Source of the DNA: Rhodothermaceae bacterium bin80
GTDB lineage: Bacteria; Bacteroidota; Rhodothermia; Rhodothermales; Bin80
DNA length: 35,975 bases
Assembly: GCA_002238805.1 (NCBI GenBank)
Contig: MPNB01000032.1
Span: forward strand, 1 to 35,975
Direction of reading: 5' to 3'
Shown: positions 1 through 7,841 of the stretch, piece by piece
Layout of the letters: the number at the start of each line of letters is the position of its first letter
Position numbering within the stretch: the stretch's first letter is position 1
Program-made: the position numbers and the translations under genes
Notes under the pieces: model-generated
Seen by the model: the letters and a program-made list of their open reading frames with translations, nothing else
Told to the model about the DNA's origin: nothing
Databases searched by the model: none

Positions 1-79
1 CGCGAATGGACAACTTGAACACAAATCGCAGTTCCAGAATGCGCTTAATCTTTTTCATCAACACACGTTTTGTAGGCAT
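1..79 (-). CDS. istA: IS21-family transposase IstA, N-terminus only (runs off the left edge)
   Basis: Reading leftward from an ATG at 77-79 gives MPTKRVLMKKIKRILELRF, followed by VFKLSIR to the window edge. This basic start with an (I/L)xxIL-LRxxxxLS-x-R pattern resembles the helix-turn-helix start of IS21-family IstA transposases, which bind the multiple repeats at the element ends and carry out cut-and-paste transposition with the helper ATPase IstB. Only 26 codons are visible, so the DDE domain cannot be checked. Support comes from context: five direct repeats of the kind found at IS21 ends lie just outside the start codon, in the expected order (end repeats, leader, istA). Whether the rest of the element is intact is unknown. 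Confidence 0.7.
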   Translation of the reverse strand, partial: MPTKRVLMKKIKRILELRFVFKLSIR

Positions 80-82
80 AGC

Positions 83-113
83 TCATAGTTTTTGGTGAAA
101 CCAAAAACTATGA
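83..113 (-). promoter_or_regulatory. 14-bp perfect hairpin immediately before the istA start codon
   Basis: Positions 83-96 and 100-113 are perfect inverted complements (TCATAGTTTTTGGT / ACCAAAAACTATGA) around a 3-nt loop. In the istA transcript the stem ends three nucleotides before the AUG, so it occupies the place where a ribosome binding site would lie. In some transposons (IS10 and IS50 are the known cases) such leaders keep transposase translation low, particularly on read-through transcripts. That role here is inference. There is no T-run after it on either strand, so an intrinsic terminator is less likely. Confidence 0.55.
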
Positions 114-198
114 CAAACCCTACCTGGGTCAGATGAAAATCAAGCCGCTTCCAGATTTGATGAGCACAGATTAGTGCTCCAAAATACTGGCTTACAGA

Positions 199-308
199 GT
201 GTCCCAGATCAACCGGAATGGTGTCCCAGATCAACCGGAATGGTGTCCCAGATCGATCGGAATGGTGTCCCAGATCAATCGGAATCAGTGTCCCAGATCG
301 ATCGGAAT
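199..308. repeat. Five tandem 21-nt IS21 end repeats
   Basis: Copies start at 199, 221, 243, 265 and 288. Each reads GTGTCCCAGATC, then a variable triplet-like RAY segment, then CGGAAT. Spacing is 22, 22, 22 and 23 nt, about two helical turns, so the copies face the same side of the DNA. The only variation is at two positions in the centre (AAC, AAC, GAT, AAT, GAT). This is the layout of multiple transposase-binding sites at IS21-family ends. The array is translated in the upstream extension of the downstream ORF, but that peptide is an artefact. Confidence 0.85.
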
Positions 309-557
309 ATGCAAGTTATTATTAAAATTCGAGGTAATGCTCCGCAAAAGCTTCAAAAAACTCAATTCCACCGGTGTAAGAATCTTGACGGTGTCTTTGA
401 AATACAGGGCCGTATGCTTAAAGGCCCAGTATTGCTGGTAGATGATGTAGTAAATTCAAGGTGGACATTAACTGTTGGTTCAGTTCTGCTCAGACGTGCA
501 GGTAGCGATAAGGTTTATCCTTTTGCATTGGCAACTAGTAGTAAGCTGGGCTTATGA
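309..557 (+). pseudogene. C-terminal half of a RecQ/ShosT-type phosphoribosyltransferase, 5' end removed by IS21
   Basis: The 82 codons after the IS21 end encode a type I phosphoribosyltransferase C-terminal half. It contains the PRPP-binding loop GPVLLVDDVVNSRWTLT, followed by LLRRAGSDKVYPFALA, the pattern seen in ComF-like PRTase domains at the C-terminus of some RecQ helicases and in the PRTase partner of DprA in ShosTA pairs. A PQK motif lies upstream. The N-terminal half (hood and first strands), and any helicase, are gone, replaced by IS21 DNA. The ORF stays open through the IS end, so an ATG at 309 could start a short product. Its TGA overlaps the next ATG (ATGA at 554-557), so translation of dprA would be coupled to it. 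Catalysis by this fragment is unlikely. Confidence 0.75.
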
Positions 558-1681
558 CTATGGAAAGAAATTCAACGATAGATGCCATTCTGCTATTGAA
601 TGTTGCATTTGACAGTGGGAAAAATGCGGACTTTAAGCCGCTTACCGAAGCACAGTATAAAAGATTTGCATTCTGGCTTTTACGGCAGAAACTTGAGCCT
701 GGAGCTCTACTTGGGCCAAGCAAAAATACCATTTTAGACAACTGGGCACGAAAAATTAGTGTCATACAAAATTCGCGAAACAGACAAGAATTACCACGAC
801 AGATTGAAGATCTAAGAGCTTCTCATGAGTCAAGATCCGGCAGGATTATCTATTCGATTGCAGATACAGCAACCAAGGTGACACGGGAGCAACTTGAATA
901 CCTACTTGGACAGTATGATAAAATGGAAATTGTCCTTGATTCTTGGCAAAATGAAGACGTATGGTGTTTGACCCGGGCAAGTGAGGACTATCCAAAGAGA
1001 CTACGAATACATCTGAAAGACAAATCACCTCCCGTCTTATTTGGGCGTGGAAATGTAAAAATCTTATCGAATAGAAGCGTAGCCGTTGTGGGATCACGCA
1101 ATGCCGAAATTGAGGAATTACGCTTTTCTGAACAGTTCGGTGCCCAAATGGCAAATGAGGGAATTACCATTGTATCTGGTGGGGCTCGGGGAGTGGATCA
1201 AACTGCCATGATTGGTGCACTAAAGGCCGGTGGACAAGTGGTCGGCATCCGACCAGATGACATTTGCAGATTTAGATTCCCATCCTTTGACAAGTGTAAC
1301 CAAATAGATGAGGTAAATGATCAGATTGAGAAGGGGCAACTCGTTCTGATTAGCCCCTTTCCGCCTAAATCCAGATGGGTTAGCTGGAAAGCTATGGCAC
1401 GCAATAAGCTAATTTATACTCTCTCGGATACTGCACTCGTCGTGGAGTCCATAGAAGAAGATGATGATCCTAAAAAGAGCGGTACTTTAGCAGGGGGACG
1501 AGAAAACTTAACAAATGTATGGGTTCCCCTCTGGGTTAAGCATACTGATCATCCGAAATCCCGCAATTACTCGCTCGTAGATCAAGGTGGACACTGGCTC
1601 CCAGAATCAGACTGGTCCTATCAGAAATTGACTAGTCCTGAAGCTGATGACCTGTCAACTATATCTGAGGATTTGAATTGA
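554..1681 (+). CDS. DprA/Smf-like DNA-processing protein (ShosA-like partner of the broken PRTase)
   Basis: 375 aa. The DprA Rossmann-like core starts near residue 175: VAVVGSRNAEIEE, then VSGGARGVDQTAMIGALKAGG near 207, and later a conserved RNKLIYTLSDTALVVES segment ending in a GTLAGGREN glycine/arginine patch. These are the nucleotide-fold motifs of DprA, which binds single-stranded DNA and loads RecA in transformation. Before the core lies about 100 aa without a clear match, then a typical DprA pre-core segment (CLTRASEDYPKRL...SPPVLFGRG). The C-terminus has no obvious winged helix. The start codon overlaps the stop of the PRTase fragment (ATGA), the arrangement seen in PRTase-DprA gene pairs. 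Such pairs, called ShosTA, are reported as toxin-antitoxin/anti-phage systems, so a defence role is at least as plausible as natural transformation. Loss of the partner may leave this copy orphaned. Confidence 0.85.
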   Translation: MTMERNSTIDAILLLNVAFDSGKNADFKPLTEAQYKRFAFWLLRQKLEPGALLGPSKNTILDNWARKISVIQNSRNRQELPRQIEDLRASHESRSGRIIYSIADTATKVTREQLEYLLGQYDKMEIVLDSWQNEDVWCLTRASEDYPKRLRIHLKDKSPPVLFGRGNVKILSNRSVAVVGSRNAEIEELRFSEQFGAQMANEGITIVSGGARGVDQTAMIGALKAGGQVVGIRPDDICRFRFPSFDKCNQIDEVNDQIEKGQLVLISPFPPKSRWVSWKAMARNKLIYTLSDTALVVESIEEDDDPKKSGTLAGGRENLTNVWVPLWVKHTDHPKSRNYSLVDQGGHWLPESDWSYQKLTSPEADDLSTISEDLN

Positions 1682-2090
1682 GTCACGCAGATTGCACGAA
1701 TTTGCTGCCTCACAAAAAATCTTCCTTTGATCGTCCGTTTACGATTGGTTATAAAGTTCTACATTACAGGGACACGTTGTGTAGTGTGCTGTCTTGGGGC
1801 GGCAATAAATATGTTGATTGCAAATGAGTTTCCCCGAAAACATCAGGGCCGCCACTGTTATCGGTGATTTTGGTACTTGACCATCAACTTCCAGGTTGGA
1901 TTTGATCTAGCAAAGATCTGTACAAGGAATTCAGATTTACTCTCACTTGTGCCTTTATCTTTCATCAGGAACTCCGAGATGATCTTTATCAACTGAGCCA
2001 GTCCCACCCACATATGGAGGGGAAAAGTAACCCATCAAAAGAATACGTTTTACGGCCCCTCCTTTTCTACGGGGAAATTTGCAAGCCCCT
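1682..2090. other. Intergenic region between convergent dprA and sbcB
   Basis: About 410 nt with no convincing coding sequence. A 7-bp inverted repeat, GGAGGGG at 2016-2022 and CCCCTCC at 2056-2062, could act as a weak transcription end for sbcB, which runs toward it, but its loop is about 33 nt and no clean T-run follows. Nothing else was recognised. Confidence 0.5.
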
Positions 2091-3557
2091 CTATGATTCA
2101 TACTTTTCTGGCATCAATACCTCCCTGACCCGATCCTGCCATCGTGTTAGATCTCGGATTTGAGTCTCATTTAGATTCCCGGAGGGCTCCATACTATCCC
2201 TTAACTCATAACTGAATACCTGATCTGAAGTTACCCAACGTCGCTCCCCTTGCTCCAACTGCCGCATTCGACAATAAGCTTCCCACCGTTTTTTTTCAGC
2301 CTCATCCAAGGTCTCTGGAAAATTTCGTGCGACATACCTAAAAATCAACGGCTCAACACGTCGATCGTTTGATTGAACTGTACGCCAATCAAAATTTGGA
2401 CCCTCCCGCAGAACCTGATTCATCAGGAATTCGTCCTCATCAGAAAAGAAGTCATCGTATATCGCCTCATCTGGATCCAGCTGGCGAGAAAATCGAACTT
2501 CCTTCTCGGCTGCCTCATATTTGAGATACTGATGGAGAGCATGCTGCCGTTCACGGGCAGCATGCTCTTGAAGCATTTCATGGCGCGCTTGTATTTCGGC
2601 TTCGCTCAGTTGCATCTTTGCCAAAATATTGCTGATAGTCAGTCCAGGTGAAAGTAAATTTGGCACATTTGACCACTCACATACAAAGGGGGATTGATTG
2701 CACTTGAATGATCGAATAGAGCGCCAGGCTGTGCGCTTGTCCTCTGGCGTCCACTGCTCGAATGGTTTCAGTAAAGGTCTTGGATCATTTGATAAATCGA
2801 AGCCATAAATATCATTGCGATGCCGATAATCCAAGGGAGTCAGTAAAGTAGCGCAATGTCGGCTCGTGTCAATTTTTCCGACTACATGAAGTACTGGCTC
2901 AGTTGTACTCATGATATCTTGGACCGTCTTCTTAAAACGTAACCCAAACGCATACTCCCATAGATCACGAGCCCGTTCACGTACAAGTCTCGCCATTGCT
3001 AACATGTCAACCGCATCTGCCACTGCATCGTGAGATGATCCTGGTAACCGACTGTTCAGGTTTTCAATTGACAGCGCCTCTAGTTTAAAGGATGGTTGCC
3101 CATTACTCTTTTGTGGCCAGTGTTTAAGTGCTTCCGGTCTTAAAAGAAAAGCCGCCCGCATCAGCTCCATGGTATCCCAAATCGTGTTTCCATCTTTCCA
3201 CGCCCATGCATAAGGATCACGCAGATTACGATAGAAGAGTAACCTAGTCATCTCATGATCAAAGCTCATCCCGTTGTATGCTACACTGCACGTACCTTTC
3301 TTGCTCAGTTCAGCATGGATCCGCTTGGCAAACTCTCCTTCCAGCAGCCCCTCTTTGTGAGCTTCCAGAGGCATGATCCCATGAACGTTAACTGCTCCCG
3401 GTCCAATGGGACAATCTAATCCAGGCTTACACTTGAGCTGAATTGGAGGCCCGAGCTCTACTAATTCCTCATCTGTCCTCACTCCGCCAAACTGTACGAT
3501 GCGATCTCGTCGCACATTCTTACCCCAAGTTTCATAATCATACCAGAAAAATTCCAT
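2091..3557 (-). CDS. sbcB: Exodeoxyribonuclease I (SbcB family)
   Basis: 488 aa from the ATG at 3557, close to the roughly 475 aa of the E. coli enzyme. Exonuclease I degrades single-stranded DNA 3' to 5' in recombination and mismatch repair. The DEDDh motifs are visible: WYDYETWG at the start (Exo I), AYNGMSFDHEM (Exo II) and SHDAVADAVDMLAM (Exo III, with the His and Asp). RDRIVQFGGVRTDEEL and a later LLTPLDYRHRNDIYGFDLSNDP segment also fit SbcB, the latter from the SH3-like/C-terminal region. A GTG start at 3590 would add 11 residues. ATG is preferred, but neither has a clear Shine-Dalgarno sequence. It is separated from dsbD by about 80 nt on the same strand and converges on dprA. Presence next to a DprA-like gene may be coincidental. 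Confidence 0.9.
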   Translation of the reverse strand: MEFFWYDYETWGKNVRRDRIVQFGGVRTDEELVELGPPIQLKCKPGLDCPIGPGAVNVHGIMPLEAHKEGLLEGEFAKRIHAELSKKGTCSVAYNGMSFDHEMTRLLFYRNLRDPYAWAWKDGNTIWDTMELMRAAFLLRPEALKHWPQKSNGQPSFKLEALSIENLNSRLPGSSHDAVADAVDMLAMARLVRERARDLWEYAFGLRFKKTVQDIMSTTEPVLHVVGKIDTSRHCATLLTPLDYRHRNDIYGFDLSNDPRPLLKPFEQWTPEDKRTAWRSIRSFKCNQSPFVCEWSNVPNLLSPGLTISNILAKMQLSEAEIQARHEMLQEHAARERQHALHQYLKYEAAEKEVRFSRQLDPDEAIYDDFFSDEDEFLMNQVLREGPNFDWRTVQSNDRRVEPLIFRYVARNFPETLDEAEKKRWEAYCRMRQLEQGERRWVTSDQVFSYELRDSMEPSGNLNETQIRDLTRWQDRVREVLMPEKYES

Positions 3558-3636
3558 GCTATTAAACACCAACGTGCAATAATCGGGCACGGCAACACAG
3601 CCTTAACCCGGATTCCTATAGATCACCATCCACAAC

Positions 3637-5565
3637 TCAATCCGCATATTCTGTCAACCCCTGACGCAGGAAAGCTTCAAACCTCTCGGATGACACTACA
3701 CCACTCAACTGTATCAGCGGTTGATCTGGCCTCCTTCCATCTACGATCGCATACGTGGGAAGGGCACGGGTCCCGGTCAGGTTTTCCTGGAAGGTCTGAA
3801 ATTCCCGACCCTCTGGACCATCTGTATATAGCCGGCTCAATACAAAGTCACTCGCCAACAGCTTACTTACCTCTCCACGCTCAAATACATTTACTTCCAT
3901 CTCTCTACAGTTCGTGCAGGTGTAGCCTGAAAAGTCGATAAATAGCGGTTGATCGCGAAAGGTAGCTTCCGAAAATGCACCCGGCAAGTCGTCTGTTATC
4001 CACTCATGCCGAACCCCGACATCAAAAGAACCCATTACAACTTCATCCGGCCCGCGCGGTGGCAGATATGCATCCAGTCGTCCAAGTCGCCCTCCAAACA
4101 GACCAGGCAGCATATAAACTGCCAGCCCTAAAAATAGAATCCCAAATAACAGTCTCCCTGCACCAACACGTGAACGCGTACTGTCGGGCGATAACCGCAA
4201 ATGCCCAATTAGATAGAGCCCTGCCAATGCAGCCAGTACCACCCAGAATGCTATCGCCAGCGACCTGTCGATCAGTCCAAGGCCCCAAACCAGGTCGACG
4301 TTGGAGAAAAACTTGATTGCAGCTGCAATTTCTATAAAACCGAAAATGATCGCAACCTCTCGCATCCAGCCCCCACTGCCTGGGAGTGCCTTCAAAGCTC
4401 TGGGAAAACATGCAAAGGCTACGAATGGAAGTGCAAACGTTATACTGAATGTGCCCATCCCCAGTATTCCGTAAAACCAGCCCCCCGAGGCAATACTCGG
4501 AAGTAATAGACCTACAAATGGTACGGTGCATGTAAATGACACGAGTGTAAGCGCCAGCCCCATGAAGAATACACCAACATAGTCCTGACGCTCTCTCCCC
4601 TTGCGATCAAACCAATTTACGAGGTTAGACGGCAGTTTAATACTGAATAAGCCCAGTAACGACAACCCGAAAATCAGAAAAGCCGTCGCTATAATGAGAT
4701 TAACCCAGGGATTTGCAGCCACGATTTGGGTACCTGCACTACCTACAAGTATCGAAAGAGTTACGCCTAAGCCAGTGAAAGTTACTACAATAGCCAAGCC
4801 ATACAGCAAGGCCATGCGCAACGGTGTGCCCTGAGCATGCCGTGCGAAGTATGAGACCGTGAGTGGAATCATAGGGTAGACACATGGCATGAGCAATGCC
4901 CCAAAACCTGCCCCAATAGCCAAAAGCAAAAAACCGAATAACCCGGATGAGTCACTTGACTCCATGTCGGAAGCAGGCAGATCCTCAATGCTGGGTAAAT
5001 CGGCTGAATTGGACAATTCTATCGGCGCAGCCGTTGCAATTGGAACACTCCCCAACGGATCTGCTGCTTCGGTGAAAGCTGCCGTAAAATCAATAGAGTC
5101 CGGGGGCAGACAGATCAGGTTGTTGCAGATCATGAATCCAATGCTGCCATGGACTTCTCCGCCGGGAAAACCCGGACCTATCGCGTAGTCTGCCCAAACA
5201 AGTGCCCGCCCCTGGAAATAAGTAACGACCTTGTCAAAGTAGGGGTCAAATCCCGATTGCACCTCAACCTGACGCAATGAATCTAATGCTGTCAGTCCTG
5301 CAGGCAAGGATCCGAATTGCACTTTCAGTGCTCGGCTGGGTGGAGGAGAGTCCAGTGCATACATTCGCCATGCTCCTCCTTCTGGATCACTCGGAGGCAG
5401 GTTGCCTTCGAAAACTACTCGTGCAAGCTCGCCGTGATACTCTGCCCTGGTCAACCACGACACGGTAGACTGGGACACTGCTTCACTGACGGTTGCCAGC
5501 GACCACAAAAGCAGGATCAAGAACGGAGCAGCTTGTCTAGGACAGGCTACCGGCCGGAACCACAT
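3637..5565 (-). CDS. dsbD: Thiol:disulfide interchange protein DsbD
   Basis: 642 aa from the ATG at 5565. DsbD moves electrons from cytoplasmic thioredoxin across the inner membrane to periplasmic thiol proteins. All three parts are visible: a signal peptide (MWFRPVACPRQAAPFLILLL) and N-terminal domain with a C-x4-C pair (GFMICNNLICLPP); about eight membrane segments with the paired cysteines LLMPCVYPMIPLTVSYF and SFTCTVPFVGLLLP; and a C-terminal thioredoxin domain with the active site GYTCTNCREME, ending near a cis-proline segment (RALPTYAIVDG). The open frame continues upstream through rplI in another frame, so a later start is needed. 5565 (or 5583) gives a normal signal peptide. The start lies inside the last 29 nt of rplI, which suggests translational coupling. 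Confidence 0.9.
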   Translation of the reverse strand: MWFRPVACPRQAAPFLILLLWSLATVSEAVSQSTVSWLTRAEYHGELARVVFEGNLPPSDPEGGAWRMYALDSPPPSRALKVQFGSLPAGLTALDSLRQVEVQSGFDPYFDKVVTYFQGRALVWADYAIGPGFPGGEVHGSIGFMICNNLICLPPDSIDFTAAFTEAADPLGSVPIATAAPIELSNSADLPSIEDLPASDMESSDSSGLFGFLLLAIGAGFGALLMPCVYPMIPLTVSYFARHAQGTPLRMALLYGLAIVVTFTGLGVTLSILVGSAGTQIVAANPWVNLIIATAFLIFGLSLLGLFSIKLPSNLVNWFDRKGRERQDYVGVFFMGLALTLVSFTCTVPFVGLLLPSIASGGWFYGILGMGTFSITFALPFVAFACFPRALKALPGSGGWMREVAIIFGFIEIAAAIKFFSNVDLVWGLGLIDRSLAIAFWVVLAALAGLYLIGHLRLSPDSTRSRVGAGRLLFGILFLGLAVYMLPGLFGGRLGRLDAYLPPRGPDEVVMGSFDVGVRHEWITDDLPGAFSEATFRDQPLFIDFSGYTCTNCREMEVNVFERGEVSKLLASDFVLSRLYTDGPEGREFQTFQENLTGTRALPTYAIVDGRRPDQPLIQLSGVVSSERFEAFLRQGLTEYAD

Positions 5566-5992
5566 GCACACTGAGTGCGGCATGCACTTCCGTATGCAAC
5601 TTGATCGTCGCTTTATATTCACCAAGGACCTTGATGTCCTCATTGAGGGTAATGGTGCGGCGATCAATGTTGAAGCCTTGCAGTGCCAATCCAAGGGCAA
5701 CCTGCTGGGGAGTAATTGTACCAAAAATTCGGTTCTCCGCACCCACCTTGGCTTCGACCTTGACTACCACACTCTCTAATTGATTCCGAATCTCCTCCGC
5801 ATTATTGCGCTCCTGGGCGCGACGTCTTGCTTGCTGACGCATCTGATCCTCCAGCGCTCTAACAACGCCGGGGGTGGCCATCTGCGCCAGCCCCTGGGGA
5901 ATAAGCCAATTGCGCCCATACCCGTTCTTCACACTCACGACATCCCCCTCACTACCAAGGTTCTTAACGTCGTTTAAGAGTATTACCTTCAT
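5537..5992 (-). CDS. rplI: 50S ribosomal protein L9
   Basis: 151 aa, the usual length for bL9. The N-terminal RNA-binding domain MKVILLNDVKNLGSEGDVVSV followed by KNGYGRNWLIPQGLA is diagnostic. It is followed by the long connecting helix (about residues 40-75) and the C-terminal domain with FGTITPQQVA and TLNEDIKVLGEY. The ATG at 5992 is chosen over an in-frame TTG at 6001 because it gives the conserved MKVILL start and has AAGGG about 9 nt upstream. L9 bridges ribosomes at the base of the L1 stalk. It follows the S6-S18 gene by 33 nt, as in the usual rpsF-rpsR-rplI operon. Confidence 0.97.
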   Translation of the reverse strand: MKVILLNDVKNLGSEGDVVSVKNGYGRNWLIPQGLAQMATPGVVRALEDQMRQQARRRAQERNNAEEIRNQLESVVVKVEAKVGAENRIFGTITPQQVALGLALQGFNIDRRTITLNEDIKVLGEYKATIKLHTEVHAALSVHVVPAGSLS

Positions 5993-6025
5993 CGCACACA
6001 ACCCTTAAGATAGTTCAATTTATAC

Positions 6026-6595
6026 TTAGCGCACCGAATCGGCAACATAAGGCATCAAAGCAAGATGCCGTGCGCGCTTGACAGCCCGAGCAATAGCCCG
6101 CTGTTTTTTTGCAGGAACATCCAAAACTCGCCTGGGAAGCATCTTGCCTTGCTCGTTTACAAAGCGCTTCAGGTAGTCGGTGTCCTTATAGTCAATATAC
6201 CTCCGAGGCGATCCGACAGTTGCTGTTTCAGCTTTCGCTTGCGTTTCAGCCACAACCTGCCTGCCCGCCCTGCCCGCATTGTAGTGGGCCACCATGCTCT
6301 TATCCATCACCAAAATTAATGAGCGCAAAACATTGTCGTCAATGGTGAGCGCTCGTTCGATGCGTGGAATCAACGTACCAGGGCCCTCAAAATAGAGGTT
6401 AACGTAGTAACCGTTCTTTTTCTTATCCACAGGGTACGCAAGCTTGCGTGCTCCCCACTCGTCAACCTCGCTGATTGAGCCTCCAGCACTTTCGATTATC
6501 TCATTCACCCGAACAACCACCTCTTTGGTCTGTTCGCTCGAGAGCACCGAGGTGAGGATGTACGTGAGTTCGTACATCTTCCGATTCATTGTCAT
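6026..6595 (-). CDS. rpsF-rpsR: Fused 30S ribosomal proteins S6 and S18
   Basis: 189 aa in one uninterrupted frame. Residues about 7-103 are bS6 ([16 protein letters not shown], then [21 protein letters not shown], then [13 protein letters not shown]). Residues 104-129 form an Ala/Gly/Thr-rich linker, and residues 130-189 are bS18 ([48 protein letters not shown]). Normal bacterial genes are separate, about 100-150 and 75-90 codons, often with ssb between them. Here ssb is absent. The usual N-terminal S18 segment with RRRKxC is missing and replaced by the linker. S6 and S18 bind the 30S platform as a heterodimer, so a covalent link is structurally reasonable. The first ATG has GGGA just upstream. 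A sequencing error is unlikely to create an open in-frame linker but is not excluded. Confidence 0.92.
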   Translation of the reverse strand: MTMNRKMYELTYILTSVLSSEQTKEVVVRVNEIIESAGGSISEVDEWGARKLAYPVDKKKNGYYVNLYFEGPGTLIPRIERALTIDDNVLRSLILVMDKSMVAHYNAGRAGRQVVAETQAKAETATVGSPRRYIDYKDTDYLKRFVNEQGKMLPRRVLDVPAKKQRAIARAVKRARHLALMPYVADSVR

Positions 6596-6698
6596 ACTTA
6601 TCCCTACGGAATGACTTGATTATTGATTGGTCATGCCCCTGTGTTTCGCAGGAGCAGGGCAAGGACCGGTTCTATGCCCGATCAATCAGAGGGTTCCA

Positions 6699-7775
6699 TC
6701 AGGCATTTGCCATACGATCCACATGATCTGCCGCCCGCAAAGCATCAACCAGCTCATAAAGCTCACCTTCGATCACTTTGCGTAACGGATGATTCTTATG
6801 GCTCCCTTCCAGACGGTGATCCGTTACACGATCCTGTGGAAAATTGTAGGTCCGAATCTTGACGGAACGATCCCCAGATCCAACTGCTTTTCTCCGAACT
6901 GCATCCCGCTCCGCGTTAACTTCACTAAGCTTCTGTTCGTATAGGCGTGAACGAAGAACACGCATTGCCTTGTTCTTGTTCTTGTGCTGGCTCTTCTCGT
7001 CTTGACACGTAACCACCAACCCGGTTGGAATGTGTGTAATCCGAACCGCAGAGTCAGTCGTATTCACGCTCTGTCCACCTGGACCACTGGAACGATAAAC
7101 GTCAATCTTCAGGTCGTTGGATTCAATTTTAACCTCGACATCTGTTGCTTCCGGCAATACAGCCACACTTGCGGCTGACGTGTGTACCCTCCCACTGGAC
7201 TCGGTTTGAGGTACCCTCTGAACACGGTGAACCCCATTTTCATATTTGAGATTGCCAAAAACATTTTTCCCGCTCACACCGAATACGACCTCTTTGAATC
7301 CACCCAGCGTGCCTCCAGAACTATTCATAACCGAGATATTCCATCCCTTGCGAGCGGCATAGCGCTCATAGAGCCTGAACAGATCGGCTGCAAAAAGCGC
7401 AGCCTCATCACCACCGGTGCCTGCACGAATTTCCACAATCGCGTCTCGGGCATCGGTAGGATTCTTTGGAATAAGTGCCTGATACAGCGCCTCCTCCATT
7501 TTCGGAAGCCGGGATGTCAGCACATCCAATTCCTCACGCGCCAGTGCCACCAACTCTGCATCCTCCTCCACACAAATCAGCTCCTGCATCTCTTCCACCT
7601 CCGAGAGCGTGGTTTCATACTTTTGGATTGCCTCCACTACCTCCGACAACTCCCTGTGCTCAGGCCCCAGAGTAGCCATGCGCTTGGGATCTGCCGCCGT
7701 TTCGGGATCCGCAATAAGATCAGTGAGCGACTGGAAGCGCTCCTTTATCTCCGTTCTTTTTTTTAAATCAATCAT
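6699..7775 (-). CDS. prfA: Peptide chain release factor 1
   Basis: 358 aa, the normal RF1 length. RF1 reads UAA and UAG and triggers peptide release. The catalytic GGQ loop is present (RSSGPGGQSVNTTDSAVRITH), together with the RF1-type KSQHKNKNKAMRVLRSRLYE region, TYNFPQDRVTDHR and the N-terminal helical domain. The anticodon-like tripeptide position reads PQT (RVPQTESSGRVHTSAASVAVLPE), where most RF1 proteins have PAT or PVT. The gene lies 103 nt upstream of the S6-S18 gene on the same strand. No prmC methyltransferase gene follows it here. Confidence 0.95.
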   Translation of the reverse strand: MIDLKKRTEIKERFQSLTDLIADPETAADPKRMATLGPEHRELSEVVEAIQKYETTLSEVEEMQELICVEEDAELVALAREELDVLTSRLPKMEEALYQALIPKNPTDARDAIVEIRAGTGGDEAALFAADLFRLYERYAARKGWNISVMNSSGGTLGGFKEVVFGVSGKNVFGNLKYENGVHRVQRVPQTESSGRVHTSAASVAVLPEATDVEVKIESNDLKIDVYRSSGPGGQSVNTTDSAVRITHIPTGLVVTCQDEKSQHKNKNKAMRVLRSRLYEQKLSEVNAERDAVRRKAVGSGDRSVKIRTYNFPQDRVTDHRLEGSHKNHPLRKVIEGELYELVDALRAADHVDRMANA

Positions 7776-7841
7776 CCCATTTTCCCGGCTGCTGATTTAC
7801 CCACGAAACCCATGTACTGCAGACTGTAGATACAATATGCA

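Larger units (their letters stand above)
1..313 (-). mobile_element. Left end of an IS21-family insertion sequence
   Basis: Three things define this end: the istA start (77-79, leftward), a leader hairpin (83-113) and an array of five 21-nt direct repeats (199-308). IS21 elements characteristically carry several transposase-binding repeats at each end rather than one short inverted repeat. The outer boundary is placed at about 309-313, where the minus strand reads TGCATATTCC before the first repeat. This is consistent with the 5'-TG start of IS21-type ends and coincides with the point where sequence homologous to a phosphoribosyltransferase begins. The exact junction and any target duplication cannot be set without the other end. 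Confidence 0.75.

Noticed and set aside
199..308. CRISPR array
   Set aside because: Five 21-nt repeats have no spacers (only 1-2 nt between them), lie at an IS21 end and have no cas genes.
174..557. A 127-aa protein starting at 174 and including the IS21 repeats
   Set aside because: Its first 45 residues are translated end repeats (QPEWCPRS, VSQIDRN and the like); only the part from 309 has protein homology features.
5537..5742. DsbD starting at 5742 (701 aa)
   Set aside because: The extra N-terminus is rplI read in another frame; a signal peptide begins at the ATG at 5565.
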